From an uncultured Dorea sp. (GTDB taxonomy: Bacteria; Bacillota; Clostridia; Lachnospirales; Lachnospiraceae), in assembly GCA_948602995.1 (NCBI GenBank), contig CAPEBR010000025.1, forward strand, positions 1 to 51,588: a stretch of 51,588 bases of DNA, given 5' to 3'. This document shows, in pieces, positions 22,098 to 31,275 of this stretch. The notes below the pieces were generated by a model that was not told the DNA's origin, ran no database searches, and saw nothing but the letters and a program-made list of their open reading frames with translations. Within the stretch, counting starts at the first letter, position 1; the number at the start of each line of letters is the position of its first letter. The translations under genes and the position numbers were made by a program.

Positions 22098-23798
22098 TTA
22101 CAGGCTTCTCAGGCGGTTCAGGGACTGGTACAGATCCATGGTTCCATAGCCCCATTCCTGGTTCGGATATTCTGGAAGAACTCCCTGGTTTGCACCAAGT
22201 ATGAGGATATTCTTCACCTGGCTCGTCGTGATCCCAATCGAATTCGGCTGCTGCCTGAGCCATTCAATAATCAATGCTGCCGCCCCTGCTGTGATTCCTG
22301 CCGCGATACTGGAACCGCTGCTCTTAATAAAACGCCCGTCCGTCCCGGCGCCGAGCACCTGTACGCCCGGTGCTGCAAATTCTGGTTTTATCAGCCTGTT
22401 TCTAGTATACCCTCTCCCCGAATTAATATCAACACTATTATCAATTGCATTATAATAAGAAACTGTTATGGCACACCCGGTGCTCCCGGGATCGGTCAGT
22501 GTATAGTCTGGATTTGCTTCCAGGAAATATACCTCTCCTGACAGGAATTCCTCCATGGACATCCAGATATGGAACGCCCCGTCCACGACTCTTAAGGGCT
22601 CCACCCCGATGCGCCAGATGCCTGCCGCTGCAGAAAGAAACCGGAAGAACAAAAGCTGGGAATCATTGTTGTCCATAAGCAGGCGGTACTCAACCTCCAC
22701 CGTCGTATTATCAAAGGGAAAGGTAAGGCTGTAGCGGCTGGCCTGTCTCACGGATATGGAAGGACTTCTCTCTCCAGAGGGCGACACCAGGTAGGCGGTC
22801 ACAATATTCGGAAGTGTTGTCCAAAGCTCTGCTACAAATCTGGTACCTGCCTCCTCTACCCTGATCTCCACTTCCTTCGTCTGGTCCGCCTCAAGCCTCC
22901 CGAAATAGTGATGTCTCTGGTTCGCTTCATTTCCCCCGCCGATAACAACACAGCGGTTCAGAGTATTTGCATAATCCCCCAGGATATTGCACAACGCACT
23001 CTTTCCATTGTGCCCTCCGAATCCGCTTCCAAGGGCCACGCAGAGTACAAGGGGCATATTCCTTCTCTCCGCAAGTCTGTGGAGATAATACATCCCCTGC
23101 AAAATATCCGTTTCCTGAAAACATACCGCCTCCTGGGCAATCCCATAAAAATCCTTCAGGTATTCCTTCGCCTGCTTGAGCTTTACCATGCCGATCACTG
23201 CACCCGGCGCTGCTCCCTGGAACCGGTTCTCCACGTTCTCACTTCCTGCTGCCACACTGGCCATAAATGTTCCATGACCGTTCTCATCCATACTGGGTAC
23301 GATCGTGGCCGGGTTCTCAGATCGCAGCGCTGCATTGATCATCTCCTCCGTGTATTCACTCCCATAGGTAAAGCCTTCCGGAAGGTTTCCTGTCTGGATC
23401 GTCTGATCCCAGATTGCGGCGATCCGGGTGCTTCCGTCCGCCCCTCTAAAAATCGGATTTCGGTAATCAATTCCCGTATCCACAAACCCGATCATAATCC
23501 CATTTCCCTGAAGCTTAAGAGTCGGGTAATTCTGCACCGTGCTGATGCCTGCCGCATTCATGGCTTCCAGGTCCACCAGGGCATAGCACCCCGGAATGCT
23601 GTTGTAGCCGTACCGTTCAAGGGTAAGGTCTCCCACATACTCTTTATTCACATAGACCACCCTGTAATCGAACCCCACATCCTGTACACAAGCCTGGCTT
23701 CTGGGAAATACAATCTCCGCATCCTTCCGGTAATCCGGAATAATAAAATCCATACAGTCCTGGGATAATATTTTTTCTCTGCATCCTTCTACAGGCAT
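22098..23798 (-). CDS. Subtilisin-like serine protease, Csp (germination) family
   Basis: 566 residues from ATG 23798. Catalytic triad intact: Asp107 in GFVDTGIDY, His175 in ENGHGTFMAS, and the serine of SSGSSIAAGITAG near the C terminus. Between His and Ser lies the 'jelly-roll' insert that marks Clostridial Csp proteases. The first about 80 residues resemble a short prodomain. Csp proteases activate cortex hydrolase (SleC) in germinating spores; the related pseudo-proteases lost the triad, this one has not. The SD (GAGGTG) lies inside a strong hairpin followed by seven U just ahead of the start. A second possible start is the ATG at 23753 (AGGA upstream). Confidence 0.85.
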   Translation of the reverse strand: MPVEGCREKILSQDCMDFIIPDYRKDAEIVFPRSQACVQDVGFDYRVVYVNKEYVGDLTLERYGYNSIPGCYALVDLEAMNAAGISTVQNYPTLKLQGNGIMIGFVDTGIDYRNPIFRGADGSTRIAAIWDQTIQTGNLPEGFTYGSEYTEEMINAALRSENPATIVPSMDENGHGTFMASVAAGSENVENRFQGAAPGAVIGMVKLKQAKEYLKDFYGIAQEAVCFQETDILQGMYYLHRLAERRNMPLVLCVALGSGFGGHNGKSALCNILGDYANTLNRCVVIGGGNEANQRHHYFGRLEADQTKEVEIRVEEAGTRFVAELWTTLPNIVTAYLVSPSGERSPSISVRQASRYSLTFPFDNTTVEVEYRLLMDNNDSQLLFFRFLSAAAGIWRIGVEPLRVVDGAFHIWMSMEEFLSGEVYFLEANPDYTLTDPGSTGCAITVSYYNAIDNSVDINSGRGYTRNRLIKPEFAAPGVQVLGAGTDGRFIKSSGSSIAAGITAGAAALIIEWLRQQPNSIGITTSQVKNILILGANQGVLPEYPNQEWGYGTMDLYQSLNRLRSL

Positions 23799-23837
23799 AA
23801 AAAAACACCTCATATACTTTTTTTTAGTATATGAGGT
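23799..23837 (-). terminator. Hairpin with U7 tract overlapping the Csp ribosome-binding site
   Basis: Twelve-bp perfect arms (23807-23818 and 23826-23837) with a seven-base loop; in the minus-strand RNA the 3' arm contains the GAGGTG SD and is followed by seven U, then AUG. It can be the terminator of clpX, an attenuator or an SD-masking element of the protease gene. Confidence 0.75.
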
Positions 23838-23878
23838 ACTTCTGCTATTTTATGATACAAGTGCCAGAAGCTTGTTAC

Positions 23879-23919
23879 GATTCACGGGTTACTATGAGCG
23901 AACGGCCAGTCCGTGAATC
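23879..23919. repeat. Palindrome of the 'attcacggg' family
   Basis: GATTCACGG (23879-23887) and CCGTGAATC (23911-23919) are inverted; the inner bases include GGTTACTATGAG. The motif GTTAC-ATTCACGGG is shared with 19757-19780. Lies between clpX and the protease gene, 12 bases from the clpX stop. Confidence 0.6.
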
Positions 23920-23930
23920 ATAATAAAAGG

Positions 23931-25364
23931 TTAGAGCGTGTTTCCGATACGGCGCACTTCCTGCCCTCTGAGAGTAATAACCGGACCGCCTCTGTTTTCA
24001 ATATATTCCTCTGTAATCGTCACCTGTCCAATACTGTCATCCTTGGGAATCTCATACATAATATCCAGCATAAACTCCTCAATAATTGCACGAAGCGCCC
24101 TGGCGCCGGTATCCTTTTTCATGGCCTTTTTCGCGATTGCGGACAAAGCACCGTCCGTAAAGTCAAGCTTCACCTCATCCAGGGCAAGAAGCTTCTGGTA
24201 CTGCTTCAGTATAGCATTCTTCGGCTCCTTTAAGATCTTCACAAGCATCTCCTCGTTCAGCCCCTGGAGCGTAAAGATAATAGGCATACGCCCGATAAAC
24301 TCAGGAATCATGCCGAATTTGCGGATATCCTCTGTCGTCACCTTACTGAGGATGGTCTTGTCCTTATCATATTTGTCTTTCAGGTCTGCGCCAAAGCCTA
24401 TGGATGACTGCTTCGTAAGCCTCTCCTTAATAATATTTTCCAGGTCAGGAAATGCCCCGCCGCAGATAAACAGGATGTTTCTCGTATTGACTGTTGTAAG
24501 GGGAACCATGGCATTCTTACTGTTGGCGCCTACCGGAACCTCTACCTCGCTTCCTTCCAGGAGCTTTAGCATCCCCTGCTGCACCGACTCGCCGCTTACA
24601 TCCCGCTGGTTCGTGTTTCTCTTCTTGGCAATCTTATCAATCTCGTCAATAAAGATAATGCCCTGCTCCGCCTTCTCCACATCATTATCTGCTGCTGCAA
24701 GAAGCTTGGATACCACACTCTCTATATCGTCGCCTATGTACCCCGCCTCTGTAAGGGACGTGGCGTCTGTAATGGCAAGAGGCACATCCAGCAGCCTGGC
24801 CAGGGTCTTAACCAGATATGTCTTACCGGATCCGGTAGGTCCGATCATCAGCATATTGGACTTTTCAATCTCTATATCATCCATCGTGTCTGTGGCTACT
24901 CTTTTGTAATGATTATAGACTGCCACAGACATCGCCTTCTTCGCGTACTCCTGCCCTACTACATATTCATCCAGGCTTGCCTTGATCTTATGAGGCGCCG
25001 GAAGATTCTTAATATCCACCAGGGGCTTTTTCTCCTCGCCTTCCTTTTTCTTCTTAAGTTTCTGCCTCTTTGGCACCTGCTGCTCCATATCTGTCATATT
25101 AAAAATCTGTACGCCCGGCATATTCATAAGCTGGCTTAGATCAATCTGTCCATTGCTCATGGCGTCAAAGCTCTTCTGCATGCAATCATTACAGACACAG
25201 ATATGATTGGGCAGATCTATCATCCTGCCGGCAATGCTCTCGGGCCTGCGGCACACAAAGCACACCTTTTCGTACTCATCCTCATGCTTTGTGGTCTCTA
25301 CTTCGCCTGTCTCAGTCTTTTTTGTTTCGTCAAGAGTCTCTTCCCTGAAATCATGTTCCGACAT
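23931..25364 (-). CDS. clpX: ClpX-family AAA+ unfoldase
   Basis: 477 residues, about 50 more than typical ClpX. An acidic 30-residue extension is followed by a C4 zinc-binding domain (C35, C38, C58, C61), a Lys-rich linker (RQKLKKKKEGEEKK), Walker A MIGPTGSGKTYL, pore loop GYIGDD, Walker B IIFIDEIDKI, the ClpP-docking loop SSIGFGADL, and sensor-2 GARALRAIIEE. The IGF loop is kept, so it should feed ClpP. No clpP or tig is adjacent, and the unusual length suggests a paralogue beside a standard clpX elsewhere; this is inference. It follows ligA in the same direction. Confidence 0.9.
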   Translation of the reverse strand: MSEHDFREETLDETKKTETGEVETTKHEDEYEKVCFVCRRPESIAGRMIDLPNHICVCNDCMQKSFDAMSNGQIDLSQLMNMPGVQIFNMTDMEQQVPKRQKLKKKKEGEEKKPLVDIKNLPAPHKIKASLDEYVVGQEYAKKAMSVAVYNHYKRVATDTMDDIEIEKSNMLMIGPTGSGKTYLVKTLARLLDVPLAITDATSLTEAGYIGDDIESVVSKLLAAADNDVEKAEQGIIFIDEIDKIAKKRNTNQRDVSGESVQQGMLKLLEGSEVEVPVGANSKNAMVPLTTVNTRNILFICGGAFPDLENIIKERLTKQSSIGFGADLKDKYDKDKTILSKVTTEDIRKFGMIPEFIGRMPIIFTLQGLNEEMLVKILKEPKNAILKQYQKLLALDEVKLDFTDGALSAIAKKAMKKDTGARALRAIIEEFMLDIMYEIPKDDSIGQVTITEEYIENRGGPVITLRGQEVRRIGNTL

Positions 25365-25406
25365 CTCTTTTTTTCCTTCCTTCTTTTTTCGTCTGGCAGC
25401 TGCCTG

Positions 25407-27365
25407 TTACTTTTCCTCTATCATTTCTAAAAACTGCTTCTCCGATATAATTGGAATCCCCAGTTCACTCGCCTTCTTATTTTTTGAAGATGCAGAGGTC
25501 ACATCATTGTTAATCAGATAACTCGTCTTAGATGTGACAGAGCCTGTCACCTTTCCGCCCAGGCTCTCAATCAGTTCCTTCGCCTCACTGCGGTTGGAAA
25601 AATGCTCCACAGTTCCTGTAATTACAAAATTCACACCTTTCAGTATCTGCTTTTCTTCCTTCTTTTCCTCTGGTATCACAAGCTCACTTAAGAGTCTCTC
25701 AAATTTCTCCCTGTGGCTTCTGTCGGCAAAATAATCTGTAAATGCCTTCGCCAGTACACTCCCCACACCCGGGATCTCGTCAAGCTCCTCCTCTGTGGCC
25801 CCTGTCATCCGCTTTACATCATAATCAAATTCCCGGCAGATCACCTTCGCATTCGCAAGACCGATCCCGGAGATTCCAAGCGCATAGACCACTCTTGGAA
25901 GTGTGGTAGTACGTGCTTTTTTAATATTGGCTATCAGATTCTGATAAGATTTCTCTCCAAAACCCTCCATGGAGGTAATCTCCTCTTCATACCTCTCAAG
26001 ATGAAAGATATCCGCAAATTCCCTGATATATCCTTTTACAATAAATTTTTCCAGCGTGGCCTCAGAGAGTCCCTCGATGTTCAGCGCATCCCTGCTTACA
26101 AACAGGGAAAATGCCTTCACATGCTTTGCCTGGCATTCCGGGTTCGTGCAATACAGCGCCTTTGCATTACTTACCTTGCGTATCTCTGTTCTTCCGCCGC
26201 ATACCGGACAGGTCTCTGGGATGTCCCTCACTCCGCTCCTTGTAAGATTCTGCGCAATCTGCGGAATAATCATATTTGCCTTATATACTTCGATCCGGTC
26301 TCCAGTCCCAAGCTCCAGCTCCTCCATAATACTGATATTATGAACGCTTGCACGGCTTACCGTAGTTCCCTCCAGCTCCACAGGTTTAAATATAGCAACC
26401 GGGTTAATCAGCCCTGTTCTTGACGGACTCCACTCAATCTGCACAAGCTCTGTCTCCCGGATCTCATCTGCCCACTTAAAGGCAAAGGAATCCCGCGGAA
26501 ACTTCGAGGTCTGTCCAAGAGACTGTCCATATGCTATATTATCATATACTAGCACAAGTCCGTCAGATGGGAAATCATTTTGTGTGATTTTTTCTGAAAA
26601 TTTAATAACTTCCTCTTCTATGGTTTCCCTTGTCACCTGGCAGCACTCTACAGTCTCGAATCCCTGTTCCTTAAGCCATTCCATCTGATACATTCTGGAA
26701 TTACGAAAGTCCACACCCTCTGCCCGGACAAGGGAGAAGGCATAAAACCGTACATTCCGCTTTGCTGTAATCTCATTATTCAGCTGTCTCACAGAACCAC
26801 TGCACAAGTTTCTCGGATTTTTGTATTTTGCCTCTGCCTCTTCGATCTCCGAATTAATCTTTTCGAAATCCCGGTATCCGATTACCGCCTCTCCTCTAAG
26901 AATTAATTCCCCGGAATACCGGATCTTAAGAGGAATATTTTTGAATACCCTCGCGTTATTCGTGATCACTTCGCCAACCTCGCCGTTTCCCCGGGTGACT
27001 GCTTTATAGAGCTCCCCGTCCCGGTAAGTAAGCACAATCGTAAGCCCGTCAAGCTTCCAGGAAAGTACTGCCTTCTGATCTCCCAGAAAGCTTTTCAGCT
27101 CCTCTACCTCTTTTGTCTTATCAAGAGACAGCATGGGACGCTCATGACGCTCCTTCGGAAGCTCGCTTAACACCTCATAGCCCACATGGACCGTAGGACT
27201 GTCCGAAAGCGTTATGCCAAGCTCTCTTTCAAGAGAAAGCAGCTCATCATAAAGCCTGTCATACTCATAGTTGCTCATCATCTCCTCTGCATCCTGGTAA
27301 TAGGCGCGTCCCGCTCTATTTAAAAGCTCCACCAGTTCCTTCATTCTCTGTCTCTGCCTGCTCAT
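25407..27365 (-). CDS. ligA: NAD-dependent DNA ligase, probable housekeeping copy
   Basis: 652 residues; AAAGGA before the ATG. Domain Ia (YYQDAEEMMSNYEYDRLYDE), adenylation motif SWKLDG with Lys104, TRGNGEVGEV, OB fold, zinc finger CPVCGG...CTNPEC, helix-hairpin-helix repeats (ALGISGIGLANAKVI, IPGVGSVLAKAF) and BRCT at the C terminus. It seals nicks in replication and repair. The 5' end overlaps the pseudouridine synthase gene by 50 bases. Compared with the copy at 6805 it shares the whole architecture but differs widely in sequence, so the two are old paralogues or separately acquired. Confidence 0.93.
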   Translation of the reverse strand: MSRQRQRMKELVELLNRAGRAYYQDAEEMMSNYEYDRLYDELLSLERELGITLSDSPTVHVGYEVLSELPKERHERPMLSLDKTKEVEELKSFLGDQKAVLSWKLDGLTIVLTYRDGELYKAVTRGNGEVGEVITNNARVFKNIPLKIRYSGELILRGEAVIGYRDFEKINSEIEEAEAKYKNPRNLCSGSVRQLNNEITAKRNVRFYAFSLVRAEGVDFRNSRMYQMEWLKEQGFETVECCQVTRETIEEEVIKFSEKITQNDFPSDGLVLVYDNIAYGQSLGQTSKFPRDSFAFKWADEIRETELVQIEWSPSRTGLINPVAIFKPVELEGTTVSRASVHNISIMEELELGTGDRIEVYKANMIIPQIAQNLTRSGVRDIPETCPVCGGRTEIRKVSNAKALYCTNPECQAKHVKAFSLFVSRDALNIEGLSEATLEKFIVKGYIREFADIFHLERYEEEITSMEGFGEKSYQNLIANIKKARTTTLPRVVYALGISGIGLANAKVICREFDYDVKRMTGATEEELDEIPGVGSVLAKAFTDYFADRSHREKFERLLSELVIPEEKKEEKQILKGVNFVITGTVEHFSNRSEAKELIESLGGKVTGSVTSKTSYLINNDVTSASSKNKKASELGIPIISEKQFLEMIEEK

Positions 27366-28059
27366 ACAATTCCTTTAACTCCTGTTCATTTAATTTCCGG
27401 TATTCCCCCGGTTTCATAGCTCCAAGTTCAATATTCATAATCCTTACACGCACAAGCCTTGTTACCTTAAAGCCAAGCGCCCCGCACATTCTCCGTATCT
27501 GACGGTTCAGCCCCTGGGTCAGAACAATGGAAAAGGTGTATTTCCCGATTCCTGTCACCTGGCAGGGTCTTGTCACCTCGTCAATCCCCTTCTCCTTATC
27601 CTGGATCCGGACTCCGCGCCCCATCTTATGGAGAAATTCCTCTGTAACTTCCCTGTTAACCGTCACCTTATACTCCTTCTCATGCCGGTAGCGCGCACGC
27701 ATCATGCGGTTAATCAGCTCCCCGTCATTGGTCATGATAAGAAGCCCTTCCGAATCCTTATCAAGTCTTCCCGCATAGGTCACTCTTATGGGATATTTTA
27801 AAAAGCGGATAATATTTCCCTTTACCCGCATATCCTCAGTACATACGACGCCCACAGGCTTGTTTACCGCAAGCACCACCTTCTCATCCGCCCTTTTTAT
27901 GATCCGTTTTCCTACACGAACTGTCTGACTGTCTTCCACCCTCATGCCCGTGGAAGCCTTTTTTCCGTCCACGGTTACCCTTCCGCTCTCAATAAGGCGG
28001 TCTGCCTCTCTCCGGGAGCACACCCCTGCCTCACTGAGATATTTATTCAGTCTCATCAT
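27316..28059 (-). CDS. rluF: 23S rRNA pseudouridine synthase, RsuA/RluF family
   Basis: 247 residues. An N-terminal S4 RNA-binding domain (MRLNKYLSEAGVCSRREADR) precedes the RsuA-type catalytic domain with AGRLDKDSEGLLIMTNDG, whose Asp is catalytic, and QGLNRQIRRMCGALGFKVT. The overall order fits RluF, which modifies 23S rRNA at U2604, but RluB-type specificity cannot be excluded. The start overlaps the preceding gene by 17 bases and the end overlaps ligA, so the three are tightly packed. Confidence 0.85.
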   Translation of the reverse strand: MMRLNKYLSEAGVCSRREADRLIESGRVTVDGKKASTGMRVEDSQTVRVGKRIIKRADEKVVLAVNKPVGVVCTEDMRVKGNIIRFLKYPIRVTYAGRLDKDSEGLLIMTNDGELINRMMRARYRHEKEYKVTVNREVTEEFLHKMGRGVRIQDKEKGIDEVTRPCQVTGIGKYTFSIVLTQGLNRQIRRMCGALGFKVTRLVRVRIMNIELGAMKPGEYRKLNEQELKELYEQAETENEGTGGAFK

Positions 28060-29134
28060 CTGTCAGTACTCCTCTGATCTTATCATCCTTCATGAAAGTA
28101 TTGCCGCCATACAAAAAAAGTACACTGGTAATCTCATAATCCTTCATCACATGCCCCAGACCTTTCTTGTAATACCTGGGATCAATCATAACAATTTCCC
28201 GGAAGTACGGAACGAGAAATGGAACCAGACAGTTTGCATAGGAATCCTTGACCAGCAGAAGCCGCCCGTCTGACTTTGCCGTGGTCTTAATATCAATCAG
28301 CGGAAAATCCCCGCCGAAAAATACGGCATACTTGTCCTCCCCATTAAGCTTCGAGCTATCATAGAGTGTGGCAGTCTTTCTGCCCTCCTCCACATAGCTG
28401 ACCACTACCTTCGTGTTGTCCTGCGCATCCTCCTCACTATAGATATACACTGGCTCTCTGTATCCGCCCTCATAACCCGAATCCTTTGAAAGCGCTCCGT
28501 GAAAATCACCTGTCACCGCGTAGGGCTTAAGCGACGGCTGCTTTTGGGATCCAAGTCCCATACTCTCTATCAGCCCGCTGCAGGCATAAAAGGCTCCCTG
28601 AGTTGTCCAAAGTGCGTCAGTATGATAGTAAAGCTCCTGCTTTTTTTCTGCCTTCAGCGCCTTCTCCACATCCACCCAGACAAAATCCTGCTCCAGGGAT
28701 TCTTTTATATTTTCAAACTGCTCTGTCTGATCCTCTGTCACTGCAAAGACCGGAAGCTTATCCGACAATACATTGGCAGCACCTGGTACAAGCATAAAAT
28801 AAAAGGGAATGTCCATATAAGAACTTCTAAACTCCTTCATATCCTCCAGAGTCTGGCTCACTTCTGCCTCATCCGGCTTTACGATATCCTCCAGAAGATA
28901 ATGATCCTTTCCCTTAAAAATGCCGTTCGATTCTCTCTTTCCTCCCAAAAGGCTGATATTCGCCCTGGCTGCGGTCAAAAATTCTCTTTTATCTCCTTCC
29001 GGAAACAGCCTGCCCCGGAAAACCAGATTCATAAGACAGACAGCCGAGAGAAGAATGGCAAACATCACGCCCGCCGCGCGCCTGCTCTGGGGATGCTGTC
29101 TCTTTCTCCTTCCTGTATCCTTTCTCATTTCCAT
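28043..29134 (-). CDS. DHHW/AlgX-like cell-surface O-acetylation protein, variant motif
   Basis: 363 residues: short basic cytoplasmic tail, one N-terminal membrane anchor (VMFAILLSAVCLMNLVF), then an extracellular SGNH-like domain. The signature region reads YYHTDALWTTQGAFYAC where the second copy at 33109 has SDHHWTALGAYYAY, so the DHHW tetrad is altered; LLLVKDSYANCLVPFL near the C terminus is the conserved serine block. Such proteins accept or transfer acetyl groups exported by a partner MBOAT protein. AAGGAG precedes the ATG, 41 bases after the MBOAT gene. Confidence 0.8.
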   Translation of the reverse strand: MEMRKDTGRRKRQHPQSRRAAGVMFAILLSAVCLMNLVFRGRLFPEGDKREFLTAARANISLLGGKRESNGIFKGKDHYLLEDIVKPDEAEVSQTLEDMKEFRSSYMDIPFYFMLVPGAANVLSDKLPVFAVTEDQTEQFENIKESLEQDFVWVDVEKALKAEKKQELYYHTDALWTTQGAFYACSGLIESMGLGSQKQPSLKPYAVTGDFHGALSKDSGYEGGYREPVYIYSEEDAQDNTKVVVSYVEEGRKTATLYDSSKLNGEDKYAVFFGGDFPLIDIKTTAKSDGRLLLVKDSYANCLVPFLVPYFREIVMIDPRYYKKGLGHVMKDYEITSVLFLYGGNTFMKDDKIRGVLTDDETE

Positions 29135-29175
29135 AGCTGTACTCCTTATAAAAAAATGATGCGAGTGTCAAACGG

Positions 29176-31044
29176 TCAAACCATATAAACAATGCACAGG
29201 ATAAACAGTACCGCGTATACTGCTGTGTTCATGACCATCCTCACCCGTTTCCCTCTATAGATAAAATGCTCATATAACCTGAAAATCAACGGGGTAGAGC
29301 AAAAGATCAGGGTAAACCACAGCACCACATTGGACATCAGTATATAGATTCCCCTGGCATCCGTAAGGCCGCTACCTCCGATACCAGCCATCCGTCCCAG
29401 ATAGGCAAGGGCACTTCCAGGAGTCGGACTGAAAAACAGCACCCATCCCGCCATAATTAACAGAAGACTGAAAAAACGGGTAACTGCCCCAGGAATCCTC
29501 TGGATTGCATTCGCCGTAATATATTTCTCAACTACAAGCAGAATACCATAGTACAGCCCCCACAGAATATAATTCCAGGACGCCCCGTGCCACAGACCGA
29601 TCAGCATCCATACAATCAGAATGCTCCGGATATCCTTCCTCACTGTTTTGCGTTTTCCGCTAAGAGGGAGGCCGACATAATTCTGAAACCACGAAACGAG
29701 GGATATATACCATCTGCCCCAGAAATCCGTAATACTTTCTGCCATGTACGGGTAGGCAAAATTCTGCCTGAATTCGAACCCAAACATTCTTCCCAATCCA
29801 ACAGCCATATCTGAAAATGCACCCAGCTCAAAATAAATCCGGAACATGAATGCCAGGCAGCCAAGCCATGCACTTAAAACAGACATCTCCCCGGGTTCCA
29901 TGGCAAATACAACATCCATGATCCTCCCGGCAGCATCTGCCAGAAGCAGCTTTTTGGCAAGCCCGCGGATAAAGAAAAAAGCCCCGTCCCCAAAGTCCGC
30001 AAGCGACGTCTTTCTCCCACGGAGCTGCTCTGTCATATCCTTATATTTCACAACCGGTCCCGCAATCAGACGGGGAAACAAAGTAACATAGACTGCAAAG
30101 TCCAGAAGACTCCTCTGCACCTTCACTCTTCTCTGGTACACGTCAATCGTATAGGACAATGCCTGCAGCGTATAAAAGGAAATCCCGACGGGCACCGGCA
30201 GCTCCCTGTACCGGATCTCTGTCTGGAATATGTCATTAAACCCTTCAAGGACAGGAGCCCCATACCGGAAAGCAAACAGCAGTCCCACATTTGCCACAAT
30301 ATTTATGATAAGCCTTCTCCTTGCTTTCTTCTTTTCCTTAAGAGCCCCTGCTATGAGAAATCCGCTCATATAATTAAACAGGACCGAAAAAAATACAAGA
30401 AAGATATATGCAGGCTCCCCCCACGCATAGAAGAGCACTCCGCCCGCAAGAATCACTACATCCTTAAGTCTTCCTGGAAGCACATGATACAAAATCAATA
30501 TAACTGGCAGAAACCCCAGCAGCAATTCCAGTCCTCTTCCTAAGTCCGGCAGATCCTCCGTCCTCCCAGGGAATCTCTCCCGGGCTGCCTTCTTCTTAGA
30601 TTCCCCGGTATGCCCATTCCCCGTATACTTCTTTTCTTCTGAATCCCGTATCGTTATATCCGGATCCTCTGCCCCCTGACTTAGCGCATCCTGATTCTCT
30701 GCATCCTGACCCTGCGCGTCCTGATCCTCTGCACTCTGGTCTCCTTTATCCTGGTCTCCTGTATCCTGGTCTTCTGATTCCTGGCTCCCCGGGTCCTGGT
30801 TCTCTGTGTCCTGATCATCCTGGCTGTCCCTGGCATTCTCAAGTTCCTGAATCCGGATCTCATTCGTCTGTACATTCATTTTTGCCATCTGTTCCAGTTT
30901 CTCTTCTCCCGCAGCAGAATCCTCCCGCAGATTCCCCATACGTCCTGCAACCACAATGGCAGCTATAAGAAGTAACACCGCTACGGCAATTACCGCAAAG
31001 CGGAGTACCCTGTCCTCTTCTCCAAAATGCTTTTTATTTCCCAT
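29176..31044 (-). CDS. MBOAT O-acyltransferase with unusual N-terminal membrane/repeat extension
   Basis: 622 residues. The MBOAT core (from about residue 167) has FYAWGEPAYIFLVFFSVLF, ELPVPVGISFYTLQALSY, PRLIAGPVVKY, FRQNFAYPYMAESITDFWGR and the active-site histidine in LIGLWHGASWNYILWG. Ahead of it is a segment not found in ordinary AlgI/DltB proteins: a membrane helix (14-34), a short coiled coil (LEQMAKMNVQTNEIRIQELEN), and about 60 residues of 5-residue repeats of the type xxDQD (72-135). The protein should pass acyl groups across the membrane to the DHHW partner encoded next. A sigma-A promoter at 31081-31109 drives it. Confidence 0.88.
   Translation of the reverse strand: MGNKKHFGEEDRVLRFAVIAVAVLLLIAAIVVAGRMGNLREDSAAGEEKLEQMAKMNVQTNEIRIQELENARDSQDDQDTENQDPGSQESEDQDTGDQDKGDQSAEDQDAQGQDAENQDALSQGAEDPDITIRDSEEKKYTGNGHTGESKKKAARERFPGRTEDLPDLGRGLELLLGFLPVILILYHVLPGRLKDVVILAGGVLFYAWGEPAYIFLVFFSVLFNYMSGFLIAGALKEKKKARRRLIINIVANVGLLFAFRYGAPVLEGFNDIFQTEIRYRELPVPVGISFYTLQALSYTIDVYQRRVKVQRSLLDFAVYVTLFPRLIAGPVVKYKDMTEQLRGRKTSLADFGDGAFFFIRGLAKKLLLADAAGRIMDVVFAMEPGEMSVLSAWLGCLAFMFRIYFELGAFSDMAVGLGRMFGFEFRQNFAYPYMAESITDFWGRWYISLVSWFQNYVGLPLSGKRKTVRKDIRSILIVWMLIGLWHGASWNYILWGLYYGILLVVEKYITANAIQRIPGAVTRFFSLLLIMAGWVLFFSPTPGSALAYLGRMAGIGGSGLTDARGIYILMSNVVLWFTLIFCSTPLIFRLYEHFIYRGKRVRMVMNTAVYAVLFILCIVYMV
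30655..30830. repeat. Tandem 15-bp coding repeat in the MBOAT gene
   Basis: About ten imperfect 15-base units encoding DQD-centred pentapeptides (for example DQDTG, DQDKG, DQDAQ, NQDAL). Same frame throughout, so units can be gained or lost without frameshift. Confidence 0.75.
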
Positions 31045-31080
31045 CTGACTTTCCTTTATCTTTTCAATAGTAGCACCTCA

Positions 31081-31109
31081 ATTATACTATCTTCCGGGAC
31101 GGAAGTCAA
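31081..31109 (-). promoter_or_regulatory. Promoter of the first MBOAT/DHHW operon
   Basis: Minus strand TTGACT (31104-31109), 17 bp, TATAAT (31081-31086). It starts about 30 bases before the MBOAT gene and is back-to-back with the promoter of the rightward gene. Confidence 0.75.
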
Positions 31110-31127
31110 AATTTCTTGCACTCCTCC

Positions 31128-31157
31128 TTTACATTCCGGACTATTTCCTGTTATAAT
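31128..31157 (+). promoter_or_regulatory. Promoter of the DUF5721-like gene
   Basis: TTTACA (31128-31133), 18 bp, TATAAT (31152-31157). The roughly 110-base leader contains a small hairpin CATTTTTC/GAAAAATG near 31205-31223. Confidence 0.6.
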
Positions 31158-31275
31158 ATGGTACAAGCATGACCCCTTGACACCAGGAACATCAGGAAGC
31201 AGCCATTTTTCGTAGAAAAATGAGCGGATTCGAGGTGTTTTAGAATTGTGAGTGTAGTAAACCGGAGAATATTTT

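Noticed and set aside
23840..23870. TGGCAC-TTGTA resembling a sigma-54 promoter upstream of the Csp gene
   Set aside because: The GC of the -12 element is missing and no sigma-54 activator is in the window.
23931..23945. AAACACGCTCTAA at the clpX stop is also found in the hairpin at 37986-38006
   Set aside because: A 13-base match between two places in a 51-kb window is expected by chance many times, and the clpX site has no hairpin.
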